From contig VWZP01008265.1 in assembly GCA_013396995.1 (NCBI GenBank), forward strand, positions 124,001 through 188,000: a stretch of DNA of 64,000 bases. The letters run 5' to 3'. Origin of the DNA: Dicaeum eximium. Lineage: Eukaryota; Chordata; Aves; Passeriformes; Dicaeidae. Both the position numbers and the translations under genes were made by a program. The stretch's first letter is position 1, and each line of letters opens with the position of its first letter. Of this stretch, positions 22,801 through 33,880 are shown in pieces. Below the pieces are notes generated by a model that worked only from the letters and a program-made list of their open reading frames with translations, searched no databases and had not been told where the DNA came from.

Positions 22801-25800
22801 CTTTAACTCATTAAGCACTTTAATTTTCCCTCAAAAATAGGAGAATTTCATCTTAAAAAACAAATTAAACAACTACTTTTTATACTAAATATGTTTAACA
22901 TAAAGCTTTCTCCCTATTATTTCATCAACACCTTGAAATTATAGAGGCTCAACTAGCTTAGTAAAGATGAATTTCATGTGATCCTGGGAATAGAGACATT
23001 GCATTAGTTATTCTTCTTTTCTATTGTCTTAGGCTTTTTGTAAATAATCTGCATGTTCAATGAATGGAGACTAATTAAGAAGAAAGGACATGCTTTACTG
23101 TAGTATTAAAACCTGTTCATTGCCATTGGCAAGATGTCATCAATATTTCTGGCTGAAAATTACTACTTGAGATATACATAATGCAGAATTTTACTGTAAC
23201 CATTAAAAAAAAGCTAAAAGAATATTTTATCACTGGGTACAAACAGCCATATGCAGATTTAAAACTATGTAACCAAATGCATAATTCATCAATGTATATG
23301 ATGCTTTGGAAGAAAGGCATTACAACAAACTTGATTATTTCATGGACCTTTCAAAAGACAGAAAAATCTCTCTAAACTACCTCCAGAGCAAGGCTGCTCT
23401 ATACATCTAAATAAGACCAGTCAAGTGCTAATATTGGTTGTTTCACTGCAAATATGTACTTTTTTTATTGTCTTTAACAGATTTCCCTAAATTCACAGTG
23501 GTAACAAAAGAGTTACCACTGCCCCAAACAGCTGATTTATATGCCAAATAGCACGGTGGAGTAAATGCCACTTAGGATCAGTTCTATCAACTTTGTTCGT
23601 ACAAACAATCACATTGATTTAAATAGAATCAATCAAGTCAGCAGGATTTAGTCAGGCAACATCTACATTAGCAATAGGAGCAGCCCTGCAGGAGAAAACA
23701 GCTTGTGCTGGGGCCCAAAGCCGTGCCAGAGGCGTGGTGGAGAGATGATGCTGTCCCAGCCAAGCTCCTGCTTGGTCCCACAGTTGCTATTAGCAGCTGG
23801 AACGAACACAGCAACTGGGAAATTCACTGCAGGAACATTCTCCCGATCCCAGCTGAAACAGGGATGTGGGCACCTCCCCAGATGGCCACAAGCCTGCCAG
23901 TGTCTCATATGAATCATGATGGTTTAACAAGGAAAAGCTCCTCTGAGTCTTCTCCATGGCATTCCAAGGAAGGGACTGCACATCCCACGGGCTGAGGTGG
24001 CAGCACAGACTGTGTGTCCTGCAGGGCTGGACAGGCAGGGACACCCTTGGGTGATCCCAGGGAAAGCTCAGGGGTCTGGGGAAAGGGAGAGCATGAGGTA
24101 CATGGGAGCCTTCATCAGTGCTTGAATGAAGAATTGGTTTTCCCAGGATATTTCCCAAGTGTATCCAATTGGTGTAATGCTTCTGAATTTTAATGGCTGC
24201 CACCCAATCTGCACAAAACAGCATCAGTTCCACTTAACCAGGATGGGCCAGAGGAGGCAAGGAGCCAAGCATGATTACATGGCTACAAATTCCTGATCAT
24301 TTGCTCTCACAGTGCAGAAGGATCAAAATAAAATAGGGGAATAGGAAAATGATATCACTATTACTTGCTTTATAAGACACTTCACCTCATTTTTCCCCAG
24401 CATTATAAATGAGACAGCTGCCTTGCTTTTTATCTCAGTACTCATCCAGCATATCCTTCAGCACTTCTATCTGTTCTATTTTTCATTGCTGAAATAATGG
24501 TAGAGATAAGCCAATGGAGGCACTCCAGCACCAGTATGCAAAGACTCAGCTTCCAAGACAGACAGAAATAAAATTATTTTTTAAAAAAAATGTACATACA
24601 CACATACAGAGATTTTTTTTTTCCTTGCTGCCTACTGTGAATCTTCAGAAAAGTCAATATCTTGATTAATTTCAGCAGGGACATGCCAATCACATAATCA
24701 ATACATTTACATATTTCCAGCTACTTTAAGTAATTTCTCTGCTGTATTTTGCAGTTCTTCTACATTAGCCCCAGATAGAAAATACAACTCTGTTGGCAGT
24801 TTGGCTCTTTGTGATTTGTGTGTTAAATCCACAGTAAAGTCCTTAAATTCTTTTCAAAACAGTTTTCAAGTGAAAGTGGAACCATTGGTCTGTGTTCTTA
24901 GTTAAGAAATTACTGTTTTGAGACAGTGTCTCAAATTCTATCTGTTTTAGTATCTCCTTTCAGGCTCCCCTTGAATAGCAGAAGTTTAGGCCAATTGGTT
25001 ACTCTGCCACTCTCTGAGGAGATAATTGTTTTCTCCATCTTGTTACGGATTTTGAGCTGCTCAGTAGTGTAAAGTGTAGATGTGCAAGCACTTTCATCCT
25101 TGATACAAATCCTTCAGCTTTCAGGTGACAGTATCTGCCCTCATCAGACATGAATGGTTTATGCACTGTGCAAAGTACTGTAAACTCACAATAAATTACA
25201 GGAGTAATTACAGGAGATGACTGAAGATACTTTGAGATCCAAAATGCTGTTAGGCTCCCCTGGGCTTTCTCAGGGTGGCATGGGCACAAGATCTCACCAG
25301 AGAAGGCTTCTGTGGGTGCATAATTAAAAGCACAGTGCATGGATAACCTCAAAATTTTAGCCAACAGTAAAGTTTGTGCATAAAAGGATTTGGTAGGTTG
25401 GGTTTTTCAAATGGTACCTATGATTTGGAAGTATAATCAAAAATGAGGAGCAATGTATCAAAAAAATCTTGATGTATCATTTTTATTTTATTACTGTAAT
25501 TTCTCACCTGGAAGAAAGATTTCTACAGATCATTTCATACTGAGATGAGAACTGATACAGTTTTATCTTTGGTCTAATTCATTGTAATGATTTGTAGGAA
25601 TTTGTTTTTTAATTTTGCATCTTTATTCAAATATTTTTGAAGCAGACAGATTAACATAGTGTTTAAAATTGCTCACAGATCAAAAGGTATTACTGGGTGT
25701 TTTGATTCTGACATGAGAGCAAAAAAATTAATCTTACTGACACCAAAGTTCTTCACTTATTTATGTGTTTATTTATGTTCTGTCACTATTTCTTACTCTG

Positions 25801-26863
25801 TTAATCCCACTTTTTCTCATCTGCCTCCTTAGTAATCCATTGAATCACTTACCTGGCTTTCAGAAAGTTCCCTGTCTGGATAAGTTGAGGTAGAAGCCTG
25901 AACCATTTTCACTCTCCACACTACAGCCAATAAAGAGGTTGTTTACAAATTATACTATGATGTGCAAGATCTCACCTGATTATACCTTAACTATTCTGTT
26001 TTTCCCTCCCTACCTCACAGATGATGGAAATGCTTAAAGCAAGTTAAGGTAGTATGAAACAGCCTAACGTAAGTGTGAGCATGGCATCCAGGGGACAGCT
26101 GTGACATGTTTGCGTGCTTCTGCCAAAACGCGTTGCATGGCTTTCTGCTCTTGTCTCGTGTTTCTGATGTTAGGCAGCATGTTCAGCAACATGTAAGTGT
26201 TTCATTTGATATTTATACTCCTGCTCAGCTTTGGTTTTGTGCAGTCTTTATATTCTACCTTTTTTGGTAGCTTGTGGCAGCTGCTAGTGGCAAACCTGCA
26301 AGCTGTGTATGTCATTCCTAAGTGACTTCCAGAGGTACCTGCTAGGATCAGGACCCCACTGGGTATGGCTGTTCAGAAATCCGCAGTAGAGATGTCGAAG
26401 TGTGTGGTCCAAATGGGTCAGGAGCAGAAACAACCCTCCTGTGCTTGCTGGGGGAAGCAGCTGCTCCAGGTTTGCCTTCGCTGGGAGCCCAGCCTGCTCC
26501 TGGTGCAGCTGGCTGACGGGGACAGCTCTGCTACTGCCAATGCTTTGTGACTCTTCTGTTGTCAAGATCTTGCTTCATGTGGCAGGTGACGTGTCGGAAT
26601 TACAAATGTTGTTTGCACAGCCTCTGTTTAAAAGACTGCTATGAGCAAATATGATGTTTTCCTGTGTTTATATAGTCCTTTTAATCTTAGTGTATGTAAA
26701 GCTTATGAAGGTGAGACTAATCACAGCAGCTTGAAATGTACTTACCCACATGGGTCTTGAGGTGCTGCCTGGTATGGAGAGGCAGAACTCAGTTATTCCC
26801 TTTCTGGGTTTCTTTTCTCATGGGATTTTCACTCATATTTTAAGTGTGCTGCTGGGGGTTTTT
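19846..26863. other. Non-coding stretch, no gene seen
   Basis: Unique, largely AT-rich DNA. It holds a 15-bp direct repeat at 20361-20403 next to an acceptor-like TTATTCTTACAG. No open frame resembles a protein I know, including the 147-codon reverse frame at 23790-24233. No transposon recognised. Confidence 0.55.
20361..20403. repeat. 15-bp direct repeat, period 28
   Basis: GCTGCCATGCTGAGA occurs at 20361-20375 and again at 20389-20403. The first copy directly follows TTATTCTTACAG, an acceptor-like sequence, and contains ATGCTGAGA with 23 open codons after it. Confidence 0.8.
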
Positions 26864-27057
26864 TGTCATGAGGCTGGTCAAATATTGACCAGGTTGCCCA
26901 GCAAGGTCATATCATATCCATCCTTGGAGATCCTCAGAACTTGACTGGACATGACCCTGAGCAACCTGCTCTGTTTGGACCTTCTTTGAGAAGGGAATTG
27001 GCATACATGACCTCCAGAAGTGTCTTTCTACCTACAGTTGTCCATGATTCTACAGTT
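26864..27057 (+). mobile_element. CR1: CR1 LINE 3' end fragment
   Basis: Blocks in CR1 order: GACCAGGTTGCCCAGCAAGG, ATCCATCCTTGGAGATCCTC, ACTGGACATGACCCTGAGCA, ATGACCTCCAGAAGTGTC and a terminal TCCATGATTCTACAG. This is the tail of a 5'-truncated copy, similar in layout to the end of the long copy at 40.3-41.4 kb. No coding capacity. Confidence 0.87.
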
Positions 27058-28789
27058 TTGTGACTGTACAGGTGGGGAGTAGAGTGAAGCCACCAAAATA
27101 GCTTTTAAGCCATCATTCAAACCCAGATCACCAGAGGTCAGTGTTCTGGTGACTGGTCTACTTTCCTGGATAATAAAATGGAGTTTGTTGAATGCTGGTT
27201 ATTACTCTCAGTATACCCAGTTCAACCACTTGCAACTGAGCTTACACAGATAAATATTTGTTGTTTTCCTACTATGCAACAAAGAATATGTGCTGAACAG
27301 CATGTGTTGTGTGAGATCAAGATGACTTATCAGAAACACATCTACTTTTGAATTATTGGAGCTATGCCAGCTGACACTGCCAGCTGTCTACATGATGTTT
27401 TTATAGCTCTTCTCAAGTTTCCCGTGTAAGATCCCTACCTCTGTTCCTAAGACATTAATGATTAGACTGTCAGAGCTGAGAAAATCCACCTACTGAGCAA
27501 GGTCACCTTCGCTGTTCTCAGCAACAAAGGAAAATGCCAGGCTAACAAGGCTCAGGAAGTCCTAATTAACGTCAGTGGCAAACTCAAAGCCAGAGGAAAA
27601 TAGGGCTGGCAAAACAATTCTCTCTAGAGCTAAGATTTTTTTTTTTTTTAGCCATTGTAAAAGAAGCCTGGAAGCTGTATTTTCAAATATGGTTAGTGCT
27701 GGGGATGGGTTGCAGAAAAGAAAGGGAATCAATAAGGGGTTTGAGATTTCCTGCCTCCTTCTCCTCAGTGAGTTCCTGGCAGCAGTCAGAGCTCTGGGAC
27801 TCAGCTGAGGCCCTGAGGCAGGAGCGCTGTACATCTCTGTTCCCACCTGCCAAAAAGTCACCACGTTCCTTCTTCAGTTTGGCTCTCAAAAAAATGTGTC
27901 TCCTCAGGGATGCTGAAGCCATGACATACACAGAGTAGGGCCAACCCACAACCTCCCACCTCCTCCCCTTGATGCCAGAATACCCATCTTCCCTCATCCT
28001 ACACAACAAAAAAAAAAAAACAATGGCCAATATCTACTCACAGTTTTTGGGTGAATGGATGTCCACAGACCATATTTTATAGAAGACAACTCACAGATCT
28101 ATCTCTAGCACCACTTAAGGATCCTGAATTTGTCTTTGAGTCTTGTGAAATAGTCCATCTTCCCAAAGCACCCCATTAAGCATTCTTGCTCCCATTTTCT
28201 TCACCTAAATTAGTCTCAGTTCCAAATTCAGATTCCCTGAATTGGACCAATCCTCTTGACTGCCACCTCCCTCCTCTCAATGCTCTGACCCTCGTTGCAG
28301 GCTTGATGGAACCAGCTGTCTCTCAGACACCTTATCTGGCAGAGAGCTGCTAAGTCCTGCAACATTTCAGCCTATTCATCTGTATAATCTGGGTTTTTCA
28401 CACTGATGTCCTTACTCAGCCATCTCTGGTTTCTATGTAAGCCCAGTGCTGCTAGAAGAAGCTTGGTTTCCCCATTAATTTCCTTCTATGCTAAGGATGT
28501 CTCCAACTCAGTTCTCTTATTTTCTAAGTGGGAGGGATAAGTCCATAAATGAGAGTAGCTTTGGTTTTCACTGCCTATATGTGGGTAATAGCACCTGCAA
28601 CCATGTTTTAAATTCCAGAAAGAAATATTCAAATCAGATATGATGAACAAAATCCCCACAGCCTTTTCAGCAGTGGGGAGAACAAACAGAGGAAAGAATT
28701 CCCTAAGGGTGCTGTGACTTTCCAGTGTTGGAAAGACCTAGGAATATATTATTCAACACCATCAGAAGTGACACTGATGAAATTAGCCT

Positions 28790-28858
28790 ACTTTGGGACA
28801 AGAAGTGGTCTACATGACCTCCTGAGGTGCTCTCCTGCGTGTTTTTGTATGGTGCTGT
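28790..28858 (+). mobile_element. CR1: Possible old CR1 3' end
   Basis: TTTGGGACAAGAAGTGGTC, then ATGACCTCCTGAGGTGCTC, then GTGTTTTTGTATGGTG resembles the CR1 end 'gatgacctcctgaggtcc ... tttctatgat'. It is diverged and short. The sequence just upstream, GTTGGAAAGACC at 28724, could be a second CR1 end in reverse orientation. Confidence 0.4.
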
Positions 28859-28960
28859 TATTTTAATGATGATAAAAGCCAAAAAATGCAATCACAGTTC
28901 CAAATTGTGTGCATGTCTAAGCAGCTGACACCAGGACACAAATTCAGTGGTAAGAGTGGA

Positions 28961-28978
28961 CACACACACACACACACA
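28961..28978. repeat. (CA)9 microsatellite
   Basis: Nine uninterrupted CA dinucleotides. Confidence 0.95.
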
Positions 28979-31304
28979 AGGGTGTAAGTCCACTGCACAC
29001 CACTTCTGCCTCTGAGGGTGACAACAGGCCAATGTTACACCCTCAGCCAACCCCAGCAGCACCCACAGGGACAACACTGTGGCCCACTGGATCTTGCTCC
29101 CATGTGTTCCTCTGCAGACCCTCTTGTCTCAGCTGCCTTCCTCCTTGAGCCTCAGAGCCTCCAGCCTTCACCAAACCCTGCAACATAGCTACCTTCACCA
29201 GTTACATCATTCTGAGCAAATGACAGGAATAGCTTTTCTAAAGGCCTTCAGTGGAGTTTTATTCCCCACATGAAGGTTAAATCCTCAGAAAATTACTCAC
29301 AGAACGCCATCATTGATCCAAATGGTCTCCTACAATTTCATTCACCCTTCAGCCATGTACGTTTTTGACCATGTCAGACTTGGAGCCTGGTTTCTTGCCC
29401 TGGTGGTTTCCCTCTGAAGTCTCAGTTACCATGACACCCTCTGTGCTTCCCAGGCAAGCACAGAGCTCCTCACACTGATGCTGGGTGGCCTTGAATATGT
29501 CCACACTGCTACTGCTTGCTGCTTCATCTGCCCCACAAGAGCATTAAGCAAAAGTCAATGCTCTCTGAAATGATCACTGCCTGGCTCACTTGCCTCCTGT
29601 TGTCTGTGATCCGTGCTCAGACATTCCCTGCACCACAGAGCTAGGCACGCCTTCCTCAGGACATTTCTCCTCTTATGTCCTAACCCCTGGCTGTCCCTTG
29701 CTGCTGGATACTTGCATTAGTCTCTGCAGGGTCTTCTGTCCCGACATTTCCATTTGACCCATCCCTCATTCAAGCTGCAGTTGTGGTGCCACCTCTGGGG
29801 CTCTGGGAGCCATCCACAACAAAAAGGGTGACACACAACTTCTTCCTCTGCCCCCACCTGCTGTGTTCAGCCGTGTGCTGATCCTCTCCAGCATTGCCAG
29901 CTTTGAACCCAATCCTGTTCAGGGGGTAAACAAGTGTCTCTGTGTTTGTCACTGGAGGTGCAGCTCTCCCTTCCCTGGGGCTGATGTTGCTCACAACCCA
30001 AAAGAGTGGTGCTGTTTAACTTCAAGCAGAAGCACGCTCACTCATTCACTGTTGAAAGTGTGCTTATAACTCAAGCAAGGAGTGCACTCCTGGGCAGGAT
30101 CCCTACCCCATCCAGCATATTAATATGGCTTCAAGGGATATGAAGGAGCTTTATGGAAATGGGGACTTGAGACTGAGCCCAGCAAAGCACATTGTTTCCT
30201 GGAAGTGCATAAGGAGCCCTAAAATATTCAGCAGGATGATCCATGGACTGAGAGGTGTGCTCTTATCTAAGTGCCTTTCTGGCTGAGGGCCACAGACCAA
30301 CTTGCTCCTGAGAGCGCATGGGACAGCTGGGAAATCAAATCTGCCCAGTGGAATACCAATGCCTCTCTTGCCCAAAGACTACCCTGATGTGTGAAAATTG
30401 CAGGGTCTTTACTGAAGACATTGAAAAGCTCAGCAAACCTCAAGCTTCCTTCCTTCAATAGAGCAGTTTTAACCCTTCATTAGGGCTGGCCAGCCTTTCT
30501 GTATCATGTGTCCCTAAAATGCCAACATTTCCCTATGACCAACAGCCACCAGACACACCATGAATATCTGACACAGGACAAAGACCTTGGGGTTGTTCAC
30601 AGACAAGAGCAGAGTCCCCCTCCCACAGCTGCTGTGGAAGACAGCTTGGCTGGGCTCATGCAACCCCAAATCCTGCCCTACCACAGGGACTCCAGTGTCA
30701 GAGACCCAGACAGACCAGTAGCCTCTCACAACCTAGCAATACATTAAACTGGCAAATTATTATACATGAGTTGAGCTAGAGAAGGCTGATGCTCTTGCAC
30801 ACACTGCCTTACCTGTCTTTCTGATGCACAGCTATTTTGGATTTTCCAGTCATTCAACATACTCATCTGTAAGAACATTTTCTTATTTCTTAAGATACAT
30901 TCCCCTTTGGTAGTCCTATTGACAGTCATGCTAGTAACATGAGACTTCAAGCACTCATCTACTCCATCACAGCATTTGCAGCAGTAAATGATCCTCTGAA
31001 ATTCAGACTAGAGACAAAAAAGACTCTCTACTGGTGCTCATAGAATCAGTTTTTTCTCATTACAGATTTTGGTTTCGTATCAAAATGTGCACTGAAAAAT
31101 ATACCTCTTTCTCTAGGAACCCATCCTTAATAGACTTGAAGTGGTATAAAGGGTAATTAATGGGTTAGACCCATCTCTAACCTCTGTGACACAATTACAA
31201 ACACTGAAAAATGCAAGAATATTCCCCTGAGTCCTCACTAGAGAGGCAAGTGGGGTTAAAGGCCAGGAGAGCATATACCTTTGCAACTCCTTTTGCCAGC
31301 CAGC

Positions 31305-31321
31305 AAAAAAAAAAAAAAAAN
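31305..31321. repeat. Poly(A) tract ending in an ambiguous base
   Basis: Sixteen A residues followed by the only N in the window and then GTCTTTTTTTC. Homopolymers on both sides suggest that the N marks an unresolved base or a collapsed homopolymer length in the assembly. Open frames reading through it are unreliable. Confidence 0.9.
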
Positions 31322-32267
31322 GTCTTTTTTTCATTTTGGTACTGGCTTGGGATACCCAAACTATCTGGATGTCGAGGAAATGCAGAAAAAAACAATTTCA
31401 CAGAAATGAAGACATAGAGCTGTCTTCAGCCTATTATATATTAACAGGAGGGCTGTCATTCTCTAGAATGCCTGAAGCCAACTCTGAAGGCAGAGCTCAT
31501 ATATTTTTAGAGGTGTTGATCTGAGATCCACTTTGAGGGGAAGAAAATATTGCCTCTATCCAGTTCATGCCACAGGAGATCTCAGGAAGTAAATCAAAGG
31601 ACACTAGGGACAAATCTTTGATAAAAGCATATCAAAACTTTGTTTAATTTGTTTGCACTGCTGTTGTAAAGCAGACTCACCAGAGACAATATGATCTACA
31701 AATGGAATACGTTACTAAATCAGGACCCAACTTACTGGAAGGATGAGTAATGATTTCATCTAAGTCATGACATCTTCCTATCAATAGGATATCTCTGCGG
31801 GGAACTTGCTCACCTCCAGCTGAAGATCTTATAACCCCTCTAGGAGAGACTTCAGGTGCCTGACTCAAGGCCATGACACACCAAACCATCCAAAAAACAG
31901 TGGGGCAGATTGTCCCTGTCGAGATCATATGTGCATAGATATGTACATTCTGTGGTATGTTCAGTATCCAGCATATAATCCCTTCAGTTTGTAAAACTTG
32001 CTTCTGCCCAGGTGTGTGGGAAAGGGACACTTGTCAGGACAGCAGAGAAAGGGGGTGATTATCCTGGATACAGGTGTGATCATGGACCTGTGAGCTCTGG
32101 GTGTGGCACACACCCGTGGGACGCTGTGCGATTCAGGCTGCTCCAAGTCAACAGGGGGTTCTGCACATGTGCACCTCCATCCAGCTAAACTTTCAGAGCA
32201 AATATCTAAAATCCTCAAATGCTGCCCAGGCAGCTTCTCTGAACAGAGCAGGATTAATGGATTAATG

Positions 32268-32322
32268 CTTGGACTCAATTATTTTAGATGTCTTTTCCAA
32301 CCTTAATGATTCTGTGATTCTA
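32268..32322 (+). mobile_element. CR1: CR1 LINE extreme 3' end
   Basis: GGACTCAATTATTTTAGATG followed by TCTTTTCCAACCTTAATGAT and TCTGTGATTCTA is the terminal CR1 signature. Only about 55 bases remain. It lies tail-to-tail with the reverse copy beginning 38 bases further on. Confidence 0.88.
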
Positions 32323-32360
32323 AGAGTACGTGTGCATGGGGGGCTGCACTGGGTTAAATA

Positions 32361-32432
32361 TCAGAATCACAGAATGGGTGATGCTGGGAGGGACCACAGT
32401 GGGTCATCTGGTCCAACCTCCCTGCCCAAGCT
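32361..32432 (-). mobile_element. CR1: CR1 LINE 3' end, reverse orientation
   Basis: CAGAATCACAGAATGGGTGA, then GCTGGGAGGGACCACAGTGG, then GTCATCTGGTCCAACCTCC and CTGCCCAAGCT. This is the reverse complement of a CR1 tail of the class ending in a GGTCCCTTCCAACC block. It is strongly truncated. Confidence 0.9.
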
Positions 32433-33778
32433 CTGGCTACAGCTGAGCCCCTTATCTTCCTTTACATGCCTACCCTGTTTGACTGTAGTTAGCAAACCTG
32501 TTAGCTTCTGTATGCAGGCAGCACACACCTCAGTGCTATTTTCACCATTATCACCATCTCTCTCTTCTCTCCAGACTGATGCTTTCATTTAATCCTGCTG
32601 ACATTCCCTCAAGAGCATCCTACAAAATTATCTATTACTATTTGTTCCCACAGTAGAGCCATGATAACTTCATCCTCAGTTTTCACAACCTTCTCTGTTC
32701 TGGCCCTCTTGATGCTCACCTTGTCTTCCCTCAAAATGTCACAACTAAAATCAATCCCTAGCTTAAATTCTTTAGCAAAACACACTAAATCCTTTCACTG
32801 TTTCACCTTCATCCTTTTTGTCAGATTTGTGGTCCAACCTCTCAAAGTTTCTATAAAATTACTTCTATGGCTTTTCCTCCTTTTCTCCTCCTTTCTTCTG
32901 AGATGCTCATTTCCTTTTCCTCTTCATGGCACCTCCTTCTCCCAGGCCTCCTGCAACACAAAACCTCCTCCCTGAGTGCCACCACAGTGAAGTTCAAATC
33001 ATACCAGTTTCCAAGTTTTCCATGGGTTTTCTCAGGAAATCAGTCTTGTCTGTGTTATTTTCAAATCATCCTTGCTGTCCCACCTACAGCTCCTGCCTCT
33101 GCTGTTGAGGTGCTGCCTTCAATGAGACGTGAGCAGTGACTTGTTTTGGAAAGGAAACTATGATTGAAATTTGGATAAGGAAAGTGTCTGGCTATGTCTA
33201 CACCCAGATTGTTTTTCCTTCCCTGTGGAAAAAGAAAGGAATGTGACATGAGGACCACAAGATACTCTCAGAGTGGAGTCTCTTGACTCCACTACACACC
33301 ATCCAGAGGACATTCATTCATCTCTGCCTTGTGTATGGTGCTCAGGCTGAATAGGAAACTTTAAAATATTTACCATATCCAAGCAGCTATTTCAGCTCTC
33401 TGATTTACAGAAAATTATTACCCTGACAGGAGCTGCCTCTGAAGCAGTTTGTAATTAATGCATCCATTTTCATATTCCTAAAAGACAACATTAATAAGAG
33501 ATTAGAAAGATCAGAGATGCCACAAAGATTTCTAAATAACAAGAATTAGTTGTGATTAAGTATATTGCTGTAGAGTAACAAATAGACTTGTCAACTGCAT
33601 ATCAAAATTAATAAACAAAAAAGGGCTACTGATGATTTAAGAAAGCAAATATAAGAGTAACTCATTCAAGTCTGTAAACCAGAATACATGTAGGTAGCTG
33701 GCAACTTTTGGGTGCCCTTCATTAAACTTAAAAGTTTAAGCTTTTAGAGCCTGGATATTCATGTGGGTTTTCTGTTGG

Positions 33779-33880
33779 TTTTTTTGTCATTGTTGTTTTG
33801 GATTTTTTGTTTTTGTTGGGTTTTTTGCTGTTATTTTTTGTTTATTGTTTTGTTTGGTTGTTTGGGTTTTTTTTTTAAGA
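33779..33880. repeat. T/G low-complexity tract
   Basis: Runs of T4-T10 interrupted by G or GG (GTTTTTTTG, GGATTTTTTG, GGGTTTTTTTTTT) over about 100 bases. This fits a degenerate (GT3-6)n simple repeat on the plus strand. Confidence 0.85.

Larger units (their letters stand above)
27058..32267. other. Non-coding stretch, no gene seen
   Basis: Mostly unique DNA. From about 28.1 to 29.8 kb the plus strand is C/T-biased. It contains a possible CR1 end at 28790-28858, a (CA)9 microsatellite at 28961-28978 and a poly(A) run ending in N at 31305-31321. A 117-codon reverse frame at 31677-32030 is not recognisable. No gene supported. Confidence 0.55.

Noticed and set aside
23790..24233. 147-codon reverse frame
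   Set aside because: No recognisable family and overlapped by two plus-strand frames of similar length.
32661..32975. 104-codon hydrophobic plus frame that could pass for a membrane protein
   Set aside because: Hydrophobicity follows from the T/C-rich strand (Leu, Phe, Ser codons), not from a protein family.
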